Below the pieces are notes generated by a model. That model was not told the origin of the DNA, searched no databases, and saw only the letters and a program-made list of their open reading frames with translations. Positions 24,631 to 33,309 of a stretch of 54,637 nt of DNA are shown here, one piece after another. Source of the stretch: Oscillospiraceae bacterium (lineage in GTDB: Bacteria; Bacillota; Clostridia; Oscillospirales; Oscillospiraceae); assembly GCA_902778115.1 (NCBI GenBank), contig CACYWG010000012.1, positions 1-54,637 of the forward strand, read 5' to 3'. The stretch's first letter is position 1. The number at the start of each line of letters is the position of its first letter. A program made the translations under genes and the position numbers.

Positions 24631-26310
24631 TCAGATGCCGGTTTCGCTGCCGGTCAGATCGCCCAGCAGCTTTTCGCGCACGACGCGCACCTGGGTCTCG
24701 CGCACCTTCTGGCGCAGCGGCAGCACCGCGCGCGGAGAGACGGACAGCTCGTCCAGTCCGATGGACAGGAACAGCTCCGTCAGCTCCAGGTCGGCGCCGA
24801 GCTCGCCGCAGATGCCGCACCAGATGCCCTCCTTGTGGGCGTTGTCGCAGGCCATCTTAATGAGGCGCAGCACGGCGGGGTGATGCGCGTCGAAGAAGCG
24901 GCCCAGGTCATTGTTCTGGCGGTCGCAGGCAAGCGTATACTGGGTCAGGTCGTTGGTGCCGATGGAGAAGAAGTCCACTTCCTTGGCAAGCCGGTCGCTG
25001 ATCATGGCGGCGGCGGGCGTTTCGATCATGATGCCCACGTCCACCTCGTCCGAGAAGGGGATGCCCTCGGCCGTCAGTTCCTTCTTCACCTGCTTGCACA
25101 TCTTCTTGGCCTCGCGCACTTCCCACACGGAGGCGACCATCGGGAACATGATGGACAGGCGGCCGTAGGCGGAGGCGCGGTACAGGGCGCGCAGCTGGGT
25201 GCGGAAGATCTCCGGCCGGTTGAGGCAGATGCGCAGCGCGCGGTTGCCGAGCGCGGGGTTCTCCTCGTGCGGGAGCTTGAAGTACTCGATCATCTTGTCC
25301 GCGCCGATATCCAGCGTGCGGATGACGACCTCCTTGCCGCCCATATCGGAGAGGACCTTCTTGTAGGCCTCAAACTGGTAATCCTCGGTGGGATAATCAT
25401 CGCAGTTGAGGTAGAGGAATTCACTGCGGAACAGGCCGATGCCGCCGCCGTCGTTTTCGAGCACGGCGTGCACGTCCTCGGGGTTGCCGATGTTGCAGTA
25501 GACGCGGATCTCCTGGCCGTCCTTGGAGACGTTGGGCTGGCCCTTGAGCTGATTCAGGAGCTCCTGACGCTTGAGGATCTCGGCGCGTTTCTTCATCAGA
25601 CGGGCGCGGGTCTCGTCGTCTGCGTCCACAACGACCGTGCCGGTGCCGCCGTCCACGATGACCTCGCGGCCGGCGTACTCCTCCTTGAGCTGATCGCCCG
25701 CGCCGATGATGGCGGGGATGCCCATCGTGCGGGCGAGGATGGCGGTGTGGCTGGAGCCGGAGCCGCCGGAGGTCACGAAGCCCAGGATCTTGGACTTGTC
25801 GAGCTGCACGGTCTCGCTGGGGGCGAGATCGTCGGAGGCCAGGACCACGGGCACCTCGGAATCGATGCCGCCCTGCACCACGCCGGAGAGGATGCCCACG
25901 ATGCGGCCGGAGATGTCCTTGACGTCGGCGGCGCGGGCCTTGAAGTAATCGTCGTCCATCGCGGCGAAGGCCTCCGCCTGGATGGCGCCGGCGTCGGTGA
26001 CGGCGGCCTCGGCGTTCAGGCCGGACTCTTTGATGAAGCCCTCGATGGCCTCTTCGTAATCTAGGTCCTCGCACATCATCTGGTGGGTCTCAAAGAGCAT
26101 GGCGGCCTCGTCGCCGGCCTCCGCGCGGGCCTTTTCGGCCAGCACGCCGAGCTGCTCGATGGCCTTGGCCTGCGCGTCCTTGAAGCGCAGCCACTCCGCC
26201 TCGCGGTCGGCGACCTCATAGCGGCGCAGGGTGCCGGTCGCTCTCTGATAGAAATACAGGGGGCCGGCCGCAACGCCGGTGGATACGCCCTTGCCCTGAA
26301 TGGTGATCAT
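24631..26310 (-). CDS. ptsI: PTS enzyme I (phosphoenolpyruvate-protein phosphotransferase)
   Basis: A 559-residue protein of normal length. The phosphohistidine loop is TSGGSGSSHTAILARTMGIP (about 180-200), followed by the PEP-binding barrel with GIGLFRSEFLYL, RTLDIGADK, and the C-terminal SIGTNDLTQYTLACDRQN motif. It transfers phosphate from PEP to HPr in the cytoplasm. It is coded directly after ptsH, but a hairpin lies between the two. MITIQGKGVSTGVAAGPLY is a typical start, preceded by AAAGGAG. Confidence 0.97.
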   Translation of the reverse strand: MITIQGKGVSTGVAAGPLYFYQRATGTLRRYEVADREAEWLRFKDAQAKAIEQLGVLAEKARAEAGDEAAMLFETHQMMCEDLDYEEAIEGFIKESGLNAEAAVTDAGAIQAEAFAAMDDDYFKARAADVKDISGRIVGILSGVVQGGIDSEVPVVLASDDLAPSETVQLDKSKILGFVTSGGSGSSHTAILARTMGIPAIIGAGDQLKEEYAGREVIVDGGTGTVVVDADDETRARLMKKRAEILKRQELLNQLKGQPNVSKDGQEIRVYCNIGNPEDVHAVLENDGGGIGLFRSEFLYLNCDDYPTEDYQFEAYKKVLSDMGGKEVVIRTLDIGADKMIEYFKLPHEENPALGNRALRICLNRPEIFRTQLRALYRASAYGRLSIMFPMVASVWEVREAKKMCKQVKKELTAEGIPFSDEVDVGIMIETPAAAMISDRLAKEVDFFSIGTNDLTQYTLACDRQNNDLGRFFDAHHPAVLRLIKMACDNAHKEGIWCGICGELGADLELTELFLSIGLDELSVSPRAVLPLRQKVRETQVRVVREKLLGDLTGSETGI

Positions 26311-26332
26311 AAGAACAAACTCCTTTCCGATA

Positions 26333-26369
26333 GGAAAATACGGCTGTCGCAGCGGCAGCCGTATTTTCC
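26333..26369 (-). terminator. Hairpin between ptsH and ptsI
   Basis: Arms 26334-26346 and 26356-26368 pair over 13 bp around a 9-base loop; on the minus strand the second arm ends in a T-rich stretch. It should stop part of the transcripts after ptsH and give more HPr than enzyme I. Confidence 0.7.
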
Positions 26370-26376
26370 CGTATTT

Positions 26377-26637
26377 TTACAGATTGGCCTTGAAGAAAGC
26401 TTCGATCGCGGCAGCGACGGCTTCCTCATCTCCGCCCTCGACGGCGACCTTGACGGTGTCGCCCTGCTTGATGCCCATCTGCATGAGCGCCATCAGCTTG
26501 AGCGCGTTGACAGACTTCTCACCCTTGGTGATGGTGACGGCGGAGCCGGCGTAGCTCTTGATCTCCTTGACCAGCAGGCCGGCGGGACGGGCGTGGATGC
26601 CCACGGGATCGGTGATGGTGTACTCAAAAGTTTTCAT
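26377..26637 (-). CDS. ptsH: Phosphocarrier protein HPr lacking Ser46
   Basis: An 86-residue HPr. The active site GIHARPAG has His15, which accepts phosphate from enzyme I. The region that normally carries the regulatory serine reads KSVNALKLMALMQMG; aligned with KTVNLKSIMGVMSLG of B. subtilis, the Ser46 position is Lys47 here, while a serine is present four to five residues earlier (Ser42). HPr kinase control and CcpA-type catabolite repression through P-Ser-HPr may therefore be absent or altered. The gene lies between the IIBCA gene and ptsI on one strand. Confidence 0.96.
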   Translation of the reverse strand: MKTFEYTITDPVGIHARPAGLLVKEIKSYAGSAVTITKGEKSVNALKLMALMQMGIKQGDTVKVAVEGGDEEAVAAAIEAFFKANL

Positions 26638-26662
26638 GTTCTTTCCTCCGTATGTGAATGGA

Positions 26663-28501
26663 TTATTTCAGGCCGCACTCGACGCCCTCGAGGTCGTCGG
26701 AGTTGGTGAGCAGCATGACGACGGTGTCGTTATAGCCGGCCTTCTGGATGGCCGCGCGGTCGAAGCCAAGCAGCTTCTGGCCGGCCTTGACCTCGGCGCC
26801 CTCTTCGACGAAGGCGCTGAAGCCCTCGCCCTGCATGTTGACGGTGTTGACGCCGATGTGGATCAGCACTTCCATGCCGTCCTTTTCGAGCGTGACGGCG
26901 TGCTTGGTATCGAAGACGGAGGTCACGGTGCCGTCAAAGGGAGCGACGACGATGCCGTCCTCGGGCACGACGCCGATGCCGTCGCCCAGGATGCCCATGG
27001 CGAAGGTGTCGTCGGGGATCTCCTCGCGGGCGATGACCTTGCCCTTGCAGGGCTGCAGCAGCTCGCCGGCGGCGCAGCGCACCACGGAGGGCATGGGCTC
27101 GGCGGGAGCTTCGGGCTCGGCGGCCTTCTTCTCCTCGGGCTTATCCTCTTTCCAGATGATCCAGGTCAGCGCGAAGGCGATGCCGGAGGCGATCAGCAGC
27201 TCCACGAGGTAGAGGGGCACGTTGTTGACAGCGGGGATGGCGGGGATGCCGGTCACGCCGTAGACCGGAGCGCCCAGTCCGAACAGGGCGCCGAACAGCG
27301 CGCCGATCGCGCCGCCGGCCATGCCGCACAGGAAGGGCTTCATGAAGCGGAAGTTGATACCGAAGATCGCGGGCTCGGTGATGCCCAGGGCCGCGGACAG
27401 CGAGGAGGGCAGAGCCACGGACTTGGTCTTCTGGTTACGGACCTTCAGCGCAACGGCAAGGCAGGCGCCGAACTGCGCGAAGTTCGCGGCGGAGGCAATG
27501 GGCATCCAGGTGTTCAGACCCGTCTGCGCGATCATGCCGGCCTCGATGACGTTGTACATGTGGTGCAGGCCCATGACGACCGTCCAGGGATAGATGGCGC
27601 CCATGACGAGGGAGCCGAGCAGAGAGCTTGCCAGCCACTTGGCGCCGGCCAGCACCCAGTTTTCCAGGATGGAGAAGATGGGTCCGATGATCGTGAAGGT
27701 CACGAACGCGGTGACGAGCACGGTGCAAAGCGGGGTAACGAAGAGGTCGATCATCTCGGGGACCTTCTTATGCAGCCACTTCTCTACCGTCGACATGAGA
27801 AGGACTGCCAGAATGACCGGGATGACGTGGCCCTGATAGCCGACCTGCTGGACGTTGAAGAAGAACAGGTGCCAGGTCGGGATCTCGCCGGCGGCGTAGT
27901 TGCCGACGGTCCAGGCGTTGATCAGCGCGGGGTGGACCATCATCAGGCCGATGACGGCGCCGAGGAAGATGTTGCCGCCGAAGACGCGCGCGGAGGAGAT
28001 GGCCACCAGCACGGGCAGGAGAGCGAAGGCGGTGTTGGCCACCAGGTCAAGGAAGCTGTACCAGTCGCTGGCGCCAAAGGCGGGCCAGAACTTGGGGATG
28101 GCCTCGACCAGGCCCATCATCAGGCCGGAGGCGACGATGGCGGGCAGGATGGGGACGAACACGTCGCCCGGGGTCTTCAGGATCTTTTTCCACAGCGGCA
28201 TCCGGGAGGCGGCCGCAGCCTTGACGTCGGCCTTGGAGGCGGCGGTCAGACCGGTGACGGCCAAAAACTCGTCATAGACCTTGTTGACGGTGCCGGTGCC
28301 GATGATCAGCTGGAGCTGGCCGTTGGAATTGAAAAGGCCCTTCACGCCCTCCACTTCTTCCAGCGCCTTGGTATCGATCTTGCTGTTGTCCGCGATCACG
28401 AGACGCAGACGGGTGGCGCAGTGTGCCGCGCTGATGATGTTTTCTTTTCCGCCCAGGTGGAAAAAGATCTCTTCAGCACATTTGCGGTAGTCGAGCGCCA
28501 T
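26663..28501 (-). CDS. PTS sugar transporter IIBCA (sucrose/trehalose/beta-glucoside family)
   Basis: A 612-residue fusion in the order IIB-IIC-IIA. IIB (1-85) carries phosphocysteine Cys28 in SAAHCATRLRL. IIC (about 100-440) has about ten membrane segments with GLHHMYNVIEAG and GITEPAIFGINFR. IIA (about 465-612) carries the phosphohistidine in LIHIGVNTVNMQGEGF (His548). It imports and phosphorylates a glucoside, with the IIB start most like sucrose (ScrA) or trehalose permeases. The ATG at 28501 follows AAGGGGAG. The HAD phosphatase and pyruvate kinase genes lie upstream on the same strand; a sugar-phosphate hydrolase gene is not next to it, so the sugar stays open. Confidence 0.93.
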   Translation of the reverse strand: MALDYRKCAEEIFFHLGGKENIISAAHCATRLRLVIADNSKIDTKALEEVEGVKGLFNSNGQLQLIIGTGTVNKVYDEFLAVTGLTAASKADVKAAAASRMPLWKKILKTPGDVFVPILPAIVASGLMMGLVEAIPKFWPAFGASDWYSFLDLVANTAFALLPVLVAISSARVFGGNIFLGAVIGLMMVHPALINAWTVGNYAAGEIPTWHLFFFNVQQVGYQGHVIPVILAVLLMSTVEKWLHKKVPEMIDLFVTPLCTVLVTAFVTFTIIGPIFSILENWVLAGAKWLASSLLGSLVMGAIYPWTVVMGLHHMYNVIEAGMIAQTGLNTWMPIASAANFAQFGACLAVALKVRNQKTKSVALPSSLSAALGITEPAIFGINFRFMKPFLCGMAGGAIGALFGALFGLGAPVYGVTGIPAIPAVNNVPLYLVELLIASGIAFALTWIIWKEDKPEEKKAAEPEAPAEPMPSVVRCAAGELLQPCKGKVIAREEIPDDTFAMGILGDGIGVVPEDGIVVAPFDGTVTSVFDTKHAVTLEKDGMEVLIHIGVNTVNMQGEGFSAFVEEGAEVKAGQKLLGFDRAAIQKAGYNDTVVMLLTNSDDLEGVECGLK

Positions 28502-28563
28502 AGTATGAATCTCCCCTTTTCTATACAGCGGCCGTCCGGACCCGGCGGCCACTTTTCTTATCA

Positions 28564-28592
28564 ATTATATCAGACTCCTTCGGAGACCTCAA
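28564..28592 (-). promoter_or_regulatory. Promoter of the PTS operon
   Basis: TTGAGG (28587-28592) and TATAAT (28564-28569) with a 17-base spacer on the minus strand, about 60 bases before the IIBCA start. No antiterminator-binding stem was recognised. Confidence 0.65.
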
Positions 28593-28628
28593 TCATCTTT
28601 GGATCCCCCGAAATCACGAAAAACTCTT

Positions 28629-29468
28629 TCAGTTTTTGTTGCTTTTCACCAAGCCGAGCTCTCGGAAAGCCCAGGCCAGGCCGTCCTCCTGCACCGAAGG
28701 GCAGACCAGATCGCTCTGTTTTTTCAGATTGGGGCTGCCGTTTGCCATGCACACGCCGGTACCGACCGTCTGGATCATCTCCAGGTCGTTCATGCTGTCG
28801 CCGAAGCCGATCGTGTCCTCCACGGAGCAGTCGAGCGCCTCGCAGATCTGCCGGATGCCGCTGCCCTTGTCGAATTTGCGGTTGATCAGCTCGCCGTTGA
28901 GGCAGTTGGCGCCCGCCAGATCCTGCACGAGGAAGTAAAACTCTCCTTCCAGCTCCCGGATCGCCGGGGCGAGCTGCTCAGGCTTCGCACACATGAAGAC
29001 CACCTTGTAGATCGGCCGCCCGTCGTATTCCTTCATCGGGCGGATGCCCAGATCCTTCTCCAGCGCCTCGCGCCAGCGCAGCAGCTCGCTGTTGCCGCCG
29101 GAGACCTGCTGCAGAAATTGGCCCATGCCCTCGTCGCACCAGCTGGCGTCCTTTGCTTCGATGGTGCGCAGCACGCCGCCCTCGGCAAAGAGCCGCAGGG
29201 CGCGCTCCTTCTGCTCTTCGGTCATCGGGCAGTCGTAGAGCACCCGCTCGCCCATGAACACGTAGCCGCCGCCGCTGGCCACCGCCCCGTCAAAGCCGAA
29301 GCCGAGAAGCGGCCGGAGCATATCGTAATTGCGCCCCGAGCAGAGGAACACTTTATGTCCCGCCTGCTGCGCCAGGCGGATCGCCTCCAGCGCGCTGGCG
29401 GGCGGCTCGTTGCTGCCGGGGGCGGTCAGCGTGCCGTCGATATCCAGAAAAATCAGCTTCTTGTCCAT
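28629..29468 (-). CDS. Cof-type HAD-IIB phosphatase
   Basis: A 279-residue hydrolase. Motif I is FLDIDGTL (Asp nucleophile at 9), motif II is LCSGR, motif III a conserved lysine in the FDKGSGIRQICEAL region, and motif IV is GFGDSMNDLEM. Cof-type enzymes dephosphorylate sugar phosphates, flavin phosphates or related molecules. It is placed 12 bases after pyk and before the PTS gene, so a sugar-phosphate substrate is likely. Its length is normal for the family. Confidence 0.92.
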   Translation of the reverse strand: MDKKLIFLDIDGTLTAPGSNEPPASALEAIRLAQQAGHKVFLCSGRNYDMLRPLLGFGFDGAVASGGGYVFMGERVLYDCPMTEEQKERALRLFAEGGVLRTIEAKDASWCDEGMGQFLQQVSGGNSELLRWREALEKDLGIRPMKEYDGRPIYKVVFMCAKPEQLAPAIRELEGEFYFLVQDLAGANCLNGELINRKFDKGSGIRQICEALDCSVEDTIGFGDSMNDLEMIQTVGTGVCMANGSPNLKKQSDLVCPSVQEDGLAWAFRELGLVKSNKN

Positions 29469-29480
29469 TCCCGTTTCTCC

Positions 29481-30893
29481 TTACACGGTTTCAATGCGGA
29501 TCACGTTGGTGTTGCCGCTCTCGCCGCTGGTATTGCCGCCGGTCACGACCACGGTATCCCCCGCGTTCAGGCCGAGCGTGTCGCGCGCCGCCCGCAGCGC
29601 GTAGTAGTACAGCACCTCCATATTGGGGAACTGCTCCGTCAGCAGCGGCACGACGCCCCAGCTCAGCGCCAGCTTGTACCAGGCGCGTTTGCCGGTGGCC
29701 AGGCCCAGGATCGTGATCGGCGCGCGGAAGCGGGAGACCATGCGCACGGTCAGACCGCTGAGCGAGGTGACCACGATGGCCTTGGCCTGCAGGTCGATGG
29801 CCATGGTGCAGGCCGCGTGGGAGATCGCGTCCACGCGGTTGTGGATGATGAACTCCCGGGTGCGGAACTGGCCGATGTAGTCGATGTGCTTCTCGGTCTC
29901 CTCCGCGATCTCGCCCATCACGCGCAGCGCCTCGACCGGGTATTTGCCGGCGGCCGACTCGCCCGAGAGCATCACGGCGCTGGTGCCGTCGTAGACGGCG
30001 TTGGCCACGTCGCTGATCTCGGCGCGGGTGGGCCGGGGATTGGTGATCATGCTCTCGAGCATCTCGGTGGCGGTGATGACCCGCTTGCCGAGCATGCGGC
30101 ACTTGGTGATCAGGTGTTTCTGAATGGCGGGCAGCTCGGTGAACGGCACCTCCACGCCCAGGTCACCGCGGGCGACCATGATGCCCTCGCAGGCGGTGCA
30201 GATCTCGTCGATGTTGTCCACGCCGGACTGGTTTTCGATCTTGGCGATCACGTCGATGTCTCCCCCGCCGTTGGCCTTCAAAAAGCCCTTGAGATCCAGC
30301 ATGTCCTGCTTGCAGGACACAAAGGAAGCCGCGACAAAGTCCACGCCGTTTCGGATGCCAAAGAGCAGATCCGCCTTGTCCTGCTCGCTCAGGAAGGTCT
30401 GGCGCAGCACCTTGCCGGGAAAGCTCATGCTCTCGCGGTCAGAGAGGACGCCGCCGGTGAGCACGCGGCAGCGGATCTCCGTGCCCTCGATCTGCCGCAC
30501 CTCAAAGATCACGAGGCCGTTGTTGACCAGGATCCGGTCACCCGGTGCCAGGTCGTCGGCAAGACCGGCGTAGCTGACGGACACGATGTGCTCGTCGCCG
30601 ACGACGTCCCGCGTGGTGAAGGTGAACTCGTCCCCGTCCTTGAGCGTGATCTTCCCGTTTTCAAAGGTACGGATGCGGTACTCGGGGCCCTTGGTGTCCA
30701 GCATGATGGCGATGGGCAGCTTCAGCTCCTCGCGCACTGCCTTGATCATATCGATCTTTTTCTGATGCTCGTCATGGGTGCCGTGGGAGAAATTCAGCCG
30801 GGCCACGTTGAGGCCCTGCCGGCACATTTCGCGGAAGACCTCCGGCTTTTCACTGGCCGGACCGATGGTGCAGACGATTTTTGTTTTTCTCAT
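29481..30893 (-). CDS. pyk: Pyruvate kinase
   Basis: A 470-residue enzyme, the short form without the extra C-terminal PEP-utiliser domain found in some Firmicutes. Visible motifs are RKTKIVCTIGPASEKPEV at the start, LNFSHGTHDEH, the catalytic MVARGDLGVEVP and the TATEMLESMI signature region. It converts PEP and ADP into pyruvate and ATP, so it competes with enzyme I for PEP. It is first in a minus-strand unit with the HAD phosphatase. Confidence 0.97.
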   Translation of the reverse strand: MRKTKIVCTIGPASEKPEVFREMCRQGLNVARLNFSHGTHDEHQKKIDMIKAVREELKLPIAIMLDTKGPEYRIRTFENGKITLKDGDEFTFTTRDVVGDEHIVSVSYAGLADDLAPGDRILVNNGLVIFEVRQIEGTEIRCRVLTGGVLSDRESMSFPGKVLRQTFLSEQDKADLLFGIRNGVDFVAASFVSCKQDMLDLKGFLKANGGGDIDVIAKIENQSGVDNIDEICTACEGIMVARGDLGVEVPFTELPAIQKHLITKCRMLGKRVITATEMLESMITNPRPTRAEISDVANAVYDGTSAVMLSGESAAGKYPVEALRVMGEIAEETEKHIDYIGQFRTREFIIHNRVDAISHAACTMAIDLQAKAIVVTSLSGLTVRMVSRFRAPITILGLATGKRAWYKLALSWGVVPLLTEQFPNMEVLYYYALRAARDTLGLNAGDTVVVTGGNTSGESGNTNVIRIETV

Positions 30894-31191
30894 AGTCTCT
30901 TCCTCGCTTCATCCAAAATCATTGGTTTCAATCGTACAGGACATCGCCGCCGGCCGCAGCCGGCTTCCTGGTCCCCCGGTCGGCGCGCCTCCTCCCTGTT
31001 CAACAGGCAAGCGCATGGGAGCATATTCTCAAGCGGAAAAGCACCCGCTTCTCAACCGATTTTAGTCTAACACAAGCCCTGCCCCACTGCAAGCCGGCAA
31101 AAGAGGACGCAGCGGGAAACTGCACGCGAGCCGTTCCATCCCGGGCGGCAGGATACCGTCCGGCAAACGGGGTGGATCTGTCGGCTTGTTC
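30894..31191. other. Intergenic stretch between pyk and the pyr operon
   Basis: About 300 bases without a gene on either strand that I can support. A weak inverted repeat (caagcgg...cccgctt) lies near 31030-31055. The promoter of pyk must be here on the minus strand, but no clear -35/-10 pair stood out. Confidence 0.4.
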
Positions 31192-31220
31192 TTGACAAGC
31201 GCCGCTTTATCCCGTATACT
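31192..31220 (+). promoter_or_regulatory. Promoter of the pyrimidine operon
   Basis: TTGACA (31192-31197, perfect) and TATACT (31215-31220) with a 17-base spacer, about 70 bases before pyrC. Confidence 0.8.
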
Positions 31221-31251
31221 CCTATTGGTTAAGGGGCTATCGCCCACAATA

Positions 31252-31280
31252 CAGTTCTCCCTTGGGAGGACTGCTTTTTT
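31252..31280 (+). terminator. Attenuator-type terminator before pyrC
   Basis: A stem of about nine to ten pairs (cagttctccc with gggaggactg) followed by CTTTTTT lies between promoter and start codon, 15 bases before ATG 31295. The upstream ggggctatcgccc is a second small hairpin. Pyrimidine-dependent attenuation is likely, but no pyrR gene or clear PyrR-binding loop is seen. Confidence 0.7.
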
Positions 31281-31294
31281 GAGAGGAGCCGGAA

Positions 31295-32575
31295 ATGAAC
31301 TACCTGTTCGAAAATGCCAGTGTCTACCGCAGCGGACAGCTATCGGAGGGCAGTGTTTCCCTCTGCGGCGGCGTTTTTCAGTCCGCCGGTATTCGTGCCG
31401 GTTTTGACCGGATCGTCTCTCTCAAAGGATATACCGTTTTTCCCGGCTTCGCCGACGTGCATGTGCACTTTCGCGAGCCGGGTTTTTCTTATAAAGAGAC
31501 CATTCGCACCGGGTCTCTGGCCGCCGCGCACGGCGGTTACACGGTGGTGTGCACCATGCCCAATCTGAACCCCGTGCCGGATTGCGCGGAGCATCTGCGG
31601 CCCCAGCTGGAGGCCATCGAGCGCAGCGCAGCCGTGAGAGTGATCCCCTATGGTGCCATCACCGCCGGTGAAAAGGGCGCCGTCATCGTCGACATGGAAG
31701 CCCTGGCCCCCTATGTGACGGCTTTCTCCGATGACGGCCACGGCGTGCAAAATGACGATATCATGCGTCAGGCCATGCTGCGGGCCAAGGCTCTGGGCAA
31801 GCTGATCGTAGCCCACTGCGAGGATAACTCCCTGCTGCGCGGCGGCTACATCCACGACGGGGCCTACGCCGCCGCCCACGGCCACAAGGGCATCTGCTCC
31901 GAGTCCGAATGGGGACAGATCGCCCGGGATCTGGCGCTGGTCAGAGAGACCGGCTGCGGCTACCACGTGTGCCATATCTCCACGAAGGAGAGCGTGGCGC
32001 TGATCCGGCGGGCCAAGGCCGAGGGACTGGACGTGACCTGCGAGACCGCCCCCCACTACCTGCTGCTGGACGACGCCATGCTGCAGGAGGACGGTCGGTT
32101 CAAAATGAATCCCCCCATCCGCAGTGCGGAGGACAGGGACGCTCTGCTGGAGGGGCTTCGGGACGGCACCGTCGACATGATCGCCACCGATCACGCGCCG
32201 CATTCGGCTGAAGAGAAGAGCCGGGGGCTGGCCGGAAGCCTGATGGGCATCGTGGGGCTGGAGACCGCCTTCCCCCTGCTGTACACCTATTTGGTGCTGC
32301 CCGGCAAGCTGACGCTCCCGCGGCTGATGGAGCTGATGTGCGTCAAGCCCCGCAGGCGCTTTCGTCTGGGTGAGTCCATGCGGGAAAACGATCCCGCCGA
32401 CTTCACCGTGTTTGATCTGAACGCAGCGTATTCCGTGGATCCCGACAGCTTTCTGTCCATGGGGCGCAGCACCCCCTTTGCCGGGTGGCCGGTACGGGGC
32501 AAGTGCATGATGACAGTGGCAAACGGGCGCATGGCATACTGCGATCCGGGTCTTGCAAAGGAGCTTGGTCTATGA
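31295..32575 (+). CDS. pyrC: Dihydroorotase
   Basis: A 426-residue amidohydrolase of the class I (Bacillus-type) group. Metal-binding HVHFREPG, the HCED motif, the histidines in GYHVCHIST and CETAPHYLLL, and the catalytic TDHAPHS are all present. It closes carbamoyl-aspartate to dihydroorotate, step three of pyrimidine synthesis. GAGAGGAG precedes the ATG. First gene of the pyr operon; its stop overlaps the pyrK start (ATGA). Confidence 0.96.
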   Translation: MNYLFENASVYRSGQLSEGSVSLCGGVFQSAGIRAGFDRIVSLKGYTVFPGFADVHVHFREPGFSYKETIRTGSLAAAHGGYTVVCTMPNLNPVPDCAEHLRPQLEAIERSAAVRVIPYGAITAGEKGAVIVDMEALAPYVTAFSDDGHGVQNDDIMRQAMLRAKALGKLIVAHCEDNSLLRGGYIHDGAYAAAHGHKGICSESEWGQIARDLALVRETGCGYHVCHISTKESVALIRRAKAEGLDVTCETAPHYLLLDDAMLQEDGRFKMNPPIRSAEDRDALLEGLRDGTVDMIATDHAPHSAEEKSRGLAGSLMGIVGLETAFPLLYTYLVLPGKLTLPRLMELMCVKPRRRFRLGESMRENDPADFTVFDLNAAYSVDPDSFLSMGRSTPFAGWPVRGKCMMTVANGRMAYCDPGLAKELGL

Positions 32576-33309
32576 AGCAATCCCTCTTTACCATCCTTGA
32601 TAATACGCCCTTGACGGGCAGCGTGCTTCGACTGAGGCTGCAGGGCGACACCTCCGCCATCGCCAGGCCCGGCCAGTTCGTCAACATCCGGCTGGAGGGC
32701 CGTTTTCTGCGCCGCCCCATATCGGTGTGCGATGTGGAGGGCGATGTGCTGACCCTGATCTATAAAGTGGTGGGCGGCGGCACGGAGCAGCTGCGCGCCA
32801 TGCTCCCCGGCGAGCGGCTGGATCTGCTGACGGGGCTGGGCAACGGCTTCGACCTTTCCTCTGCCGGCAAAAATCCGCTGCTCATCGGCGGCGGCGTGGG
32901 CACGACGCCCATGTACTGGCTGGCAAAGCAGCTGCTCTCCGCCGGGCACAGCGTAACGGCCGTGCTGGGCTTCAATACCGCCGACGAGATCTTTTACGAT
33001 GAGATGTTCCGTGCTCTGGGTGCAAAGGTGATCCTTGCCACCGTGGACGGTTCCCGCGGCATAAAAGGCTTTGTGACGGACGCCATGGCCGGTCTGGACT
33101 ATTCCTGTTTCTACGCCTGCGGCCCCGAGCCCATGCTGCGGGCAGTGTGGCGAACGGCCAGGGGACCTGGCCAGCTGAGCTTTGAAGCGCGCATGGGCTG
33201 CGGCTTCGGCGCCTGCATGGGCTGCTCCTGCCGCACCATCACCGGCAGCAAGCGCATCTGCAGGGAAGGGCCGGTGCTGACAAAGGAGGAGATCCGATGG
33301 GACGACTGA
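32572..33309 (+). CDS. pyrK: Dihydroorotate dehydrogenase electron transfer subunit
   Basis: A 245-residue flavoprotein. The FAD-binding segment with RRPISVCDVEGD, the NAD-binding GGGVGTTPMYWLAKQL, and a C-terminal 2Fe-2S site with cysteines in GCGFGACMGCSC and RICREGP are complete. It passes electrons from dihydroorotate oxidation in PyrD to NAD+. The start is the ATG at 32572, four-base overlap with pyrC. Its stop lies 13 bases inside pyrD. Confidence 0.95.
   Translation: MKQSLFTILDNTPLTGSVLRLRLQGDTSAIARPGQFVNIRLEGRFLRRPISVCDVEGDVLTLIYKVVGGGTEQLRAMLPGERLDLLTGLGNGFDLSSAGKNPLLIGGGVGTTPMYWLAKQLLSAGHSVTAVLGFNTADEIFYDEMFRALGAKVILATVDGSRGIKGFVTDAMAGLDYSCFYACGPEPMLRAVWRTARGPGQLSFEARMGCGFGACMGCSCRTITGSKRICREGPVLTKEEIRWDD

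Noticed and set aside
24232..26064. Open plus-strand frame of about 610 codons opposite ptsI
   Set aside because: Composition is that of an antisense frame and enzyme I is unmistakable on the other strand.
26558..28885. Long open plus-strand frame opposite the PTS IIBCA gene
   Set aside because: Low-complexity translation with no recognisable domain; shadow of the real minus-strand gene.
28599..31070. Long open frame on the plus strand opposite pyk and the HAD gene (over 800 codons)
   Set aside because: Its translation is His/Ala/Gly/Arg-rich without domains, and the minus strand codes for well-known enzymes. GC-rich genes often leave an open opposite frame.
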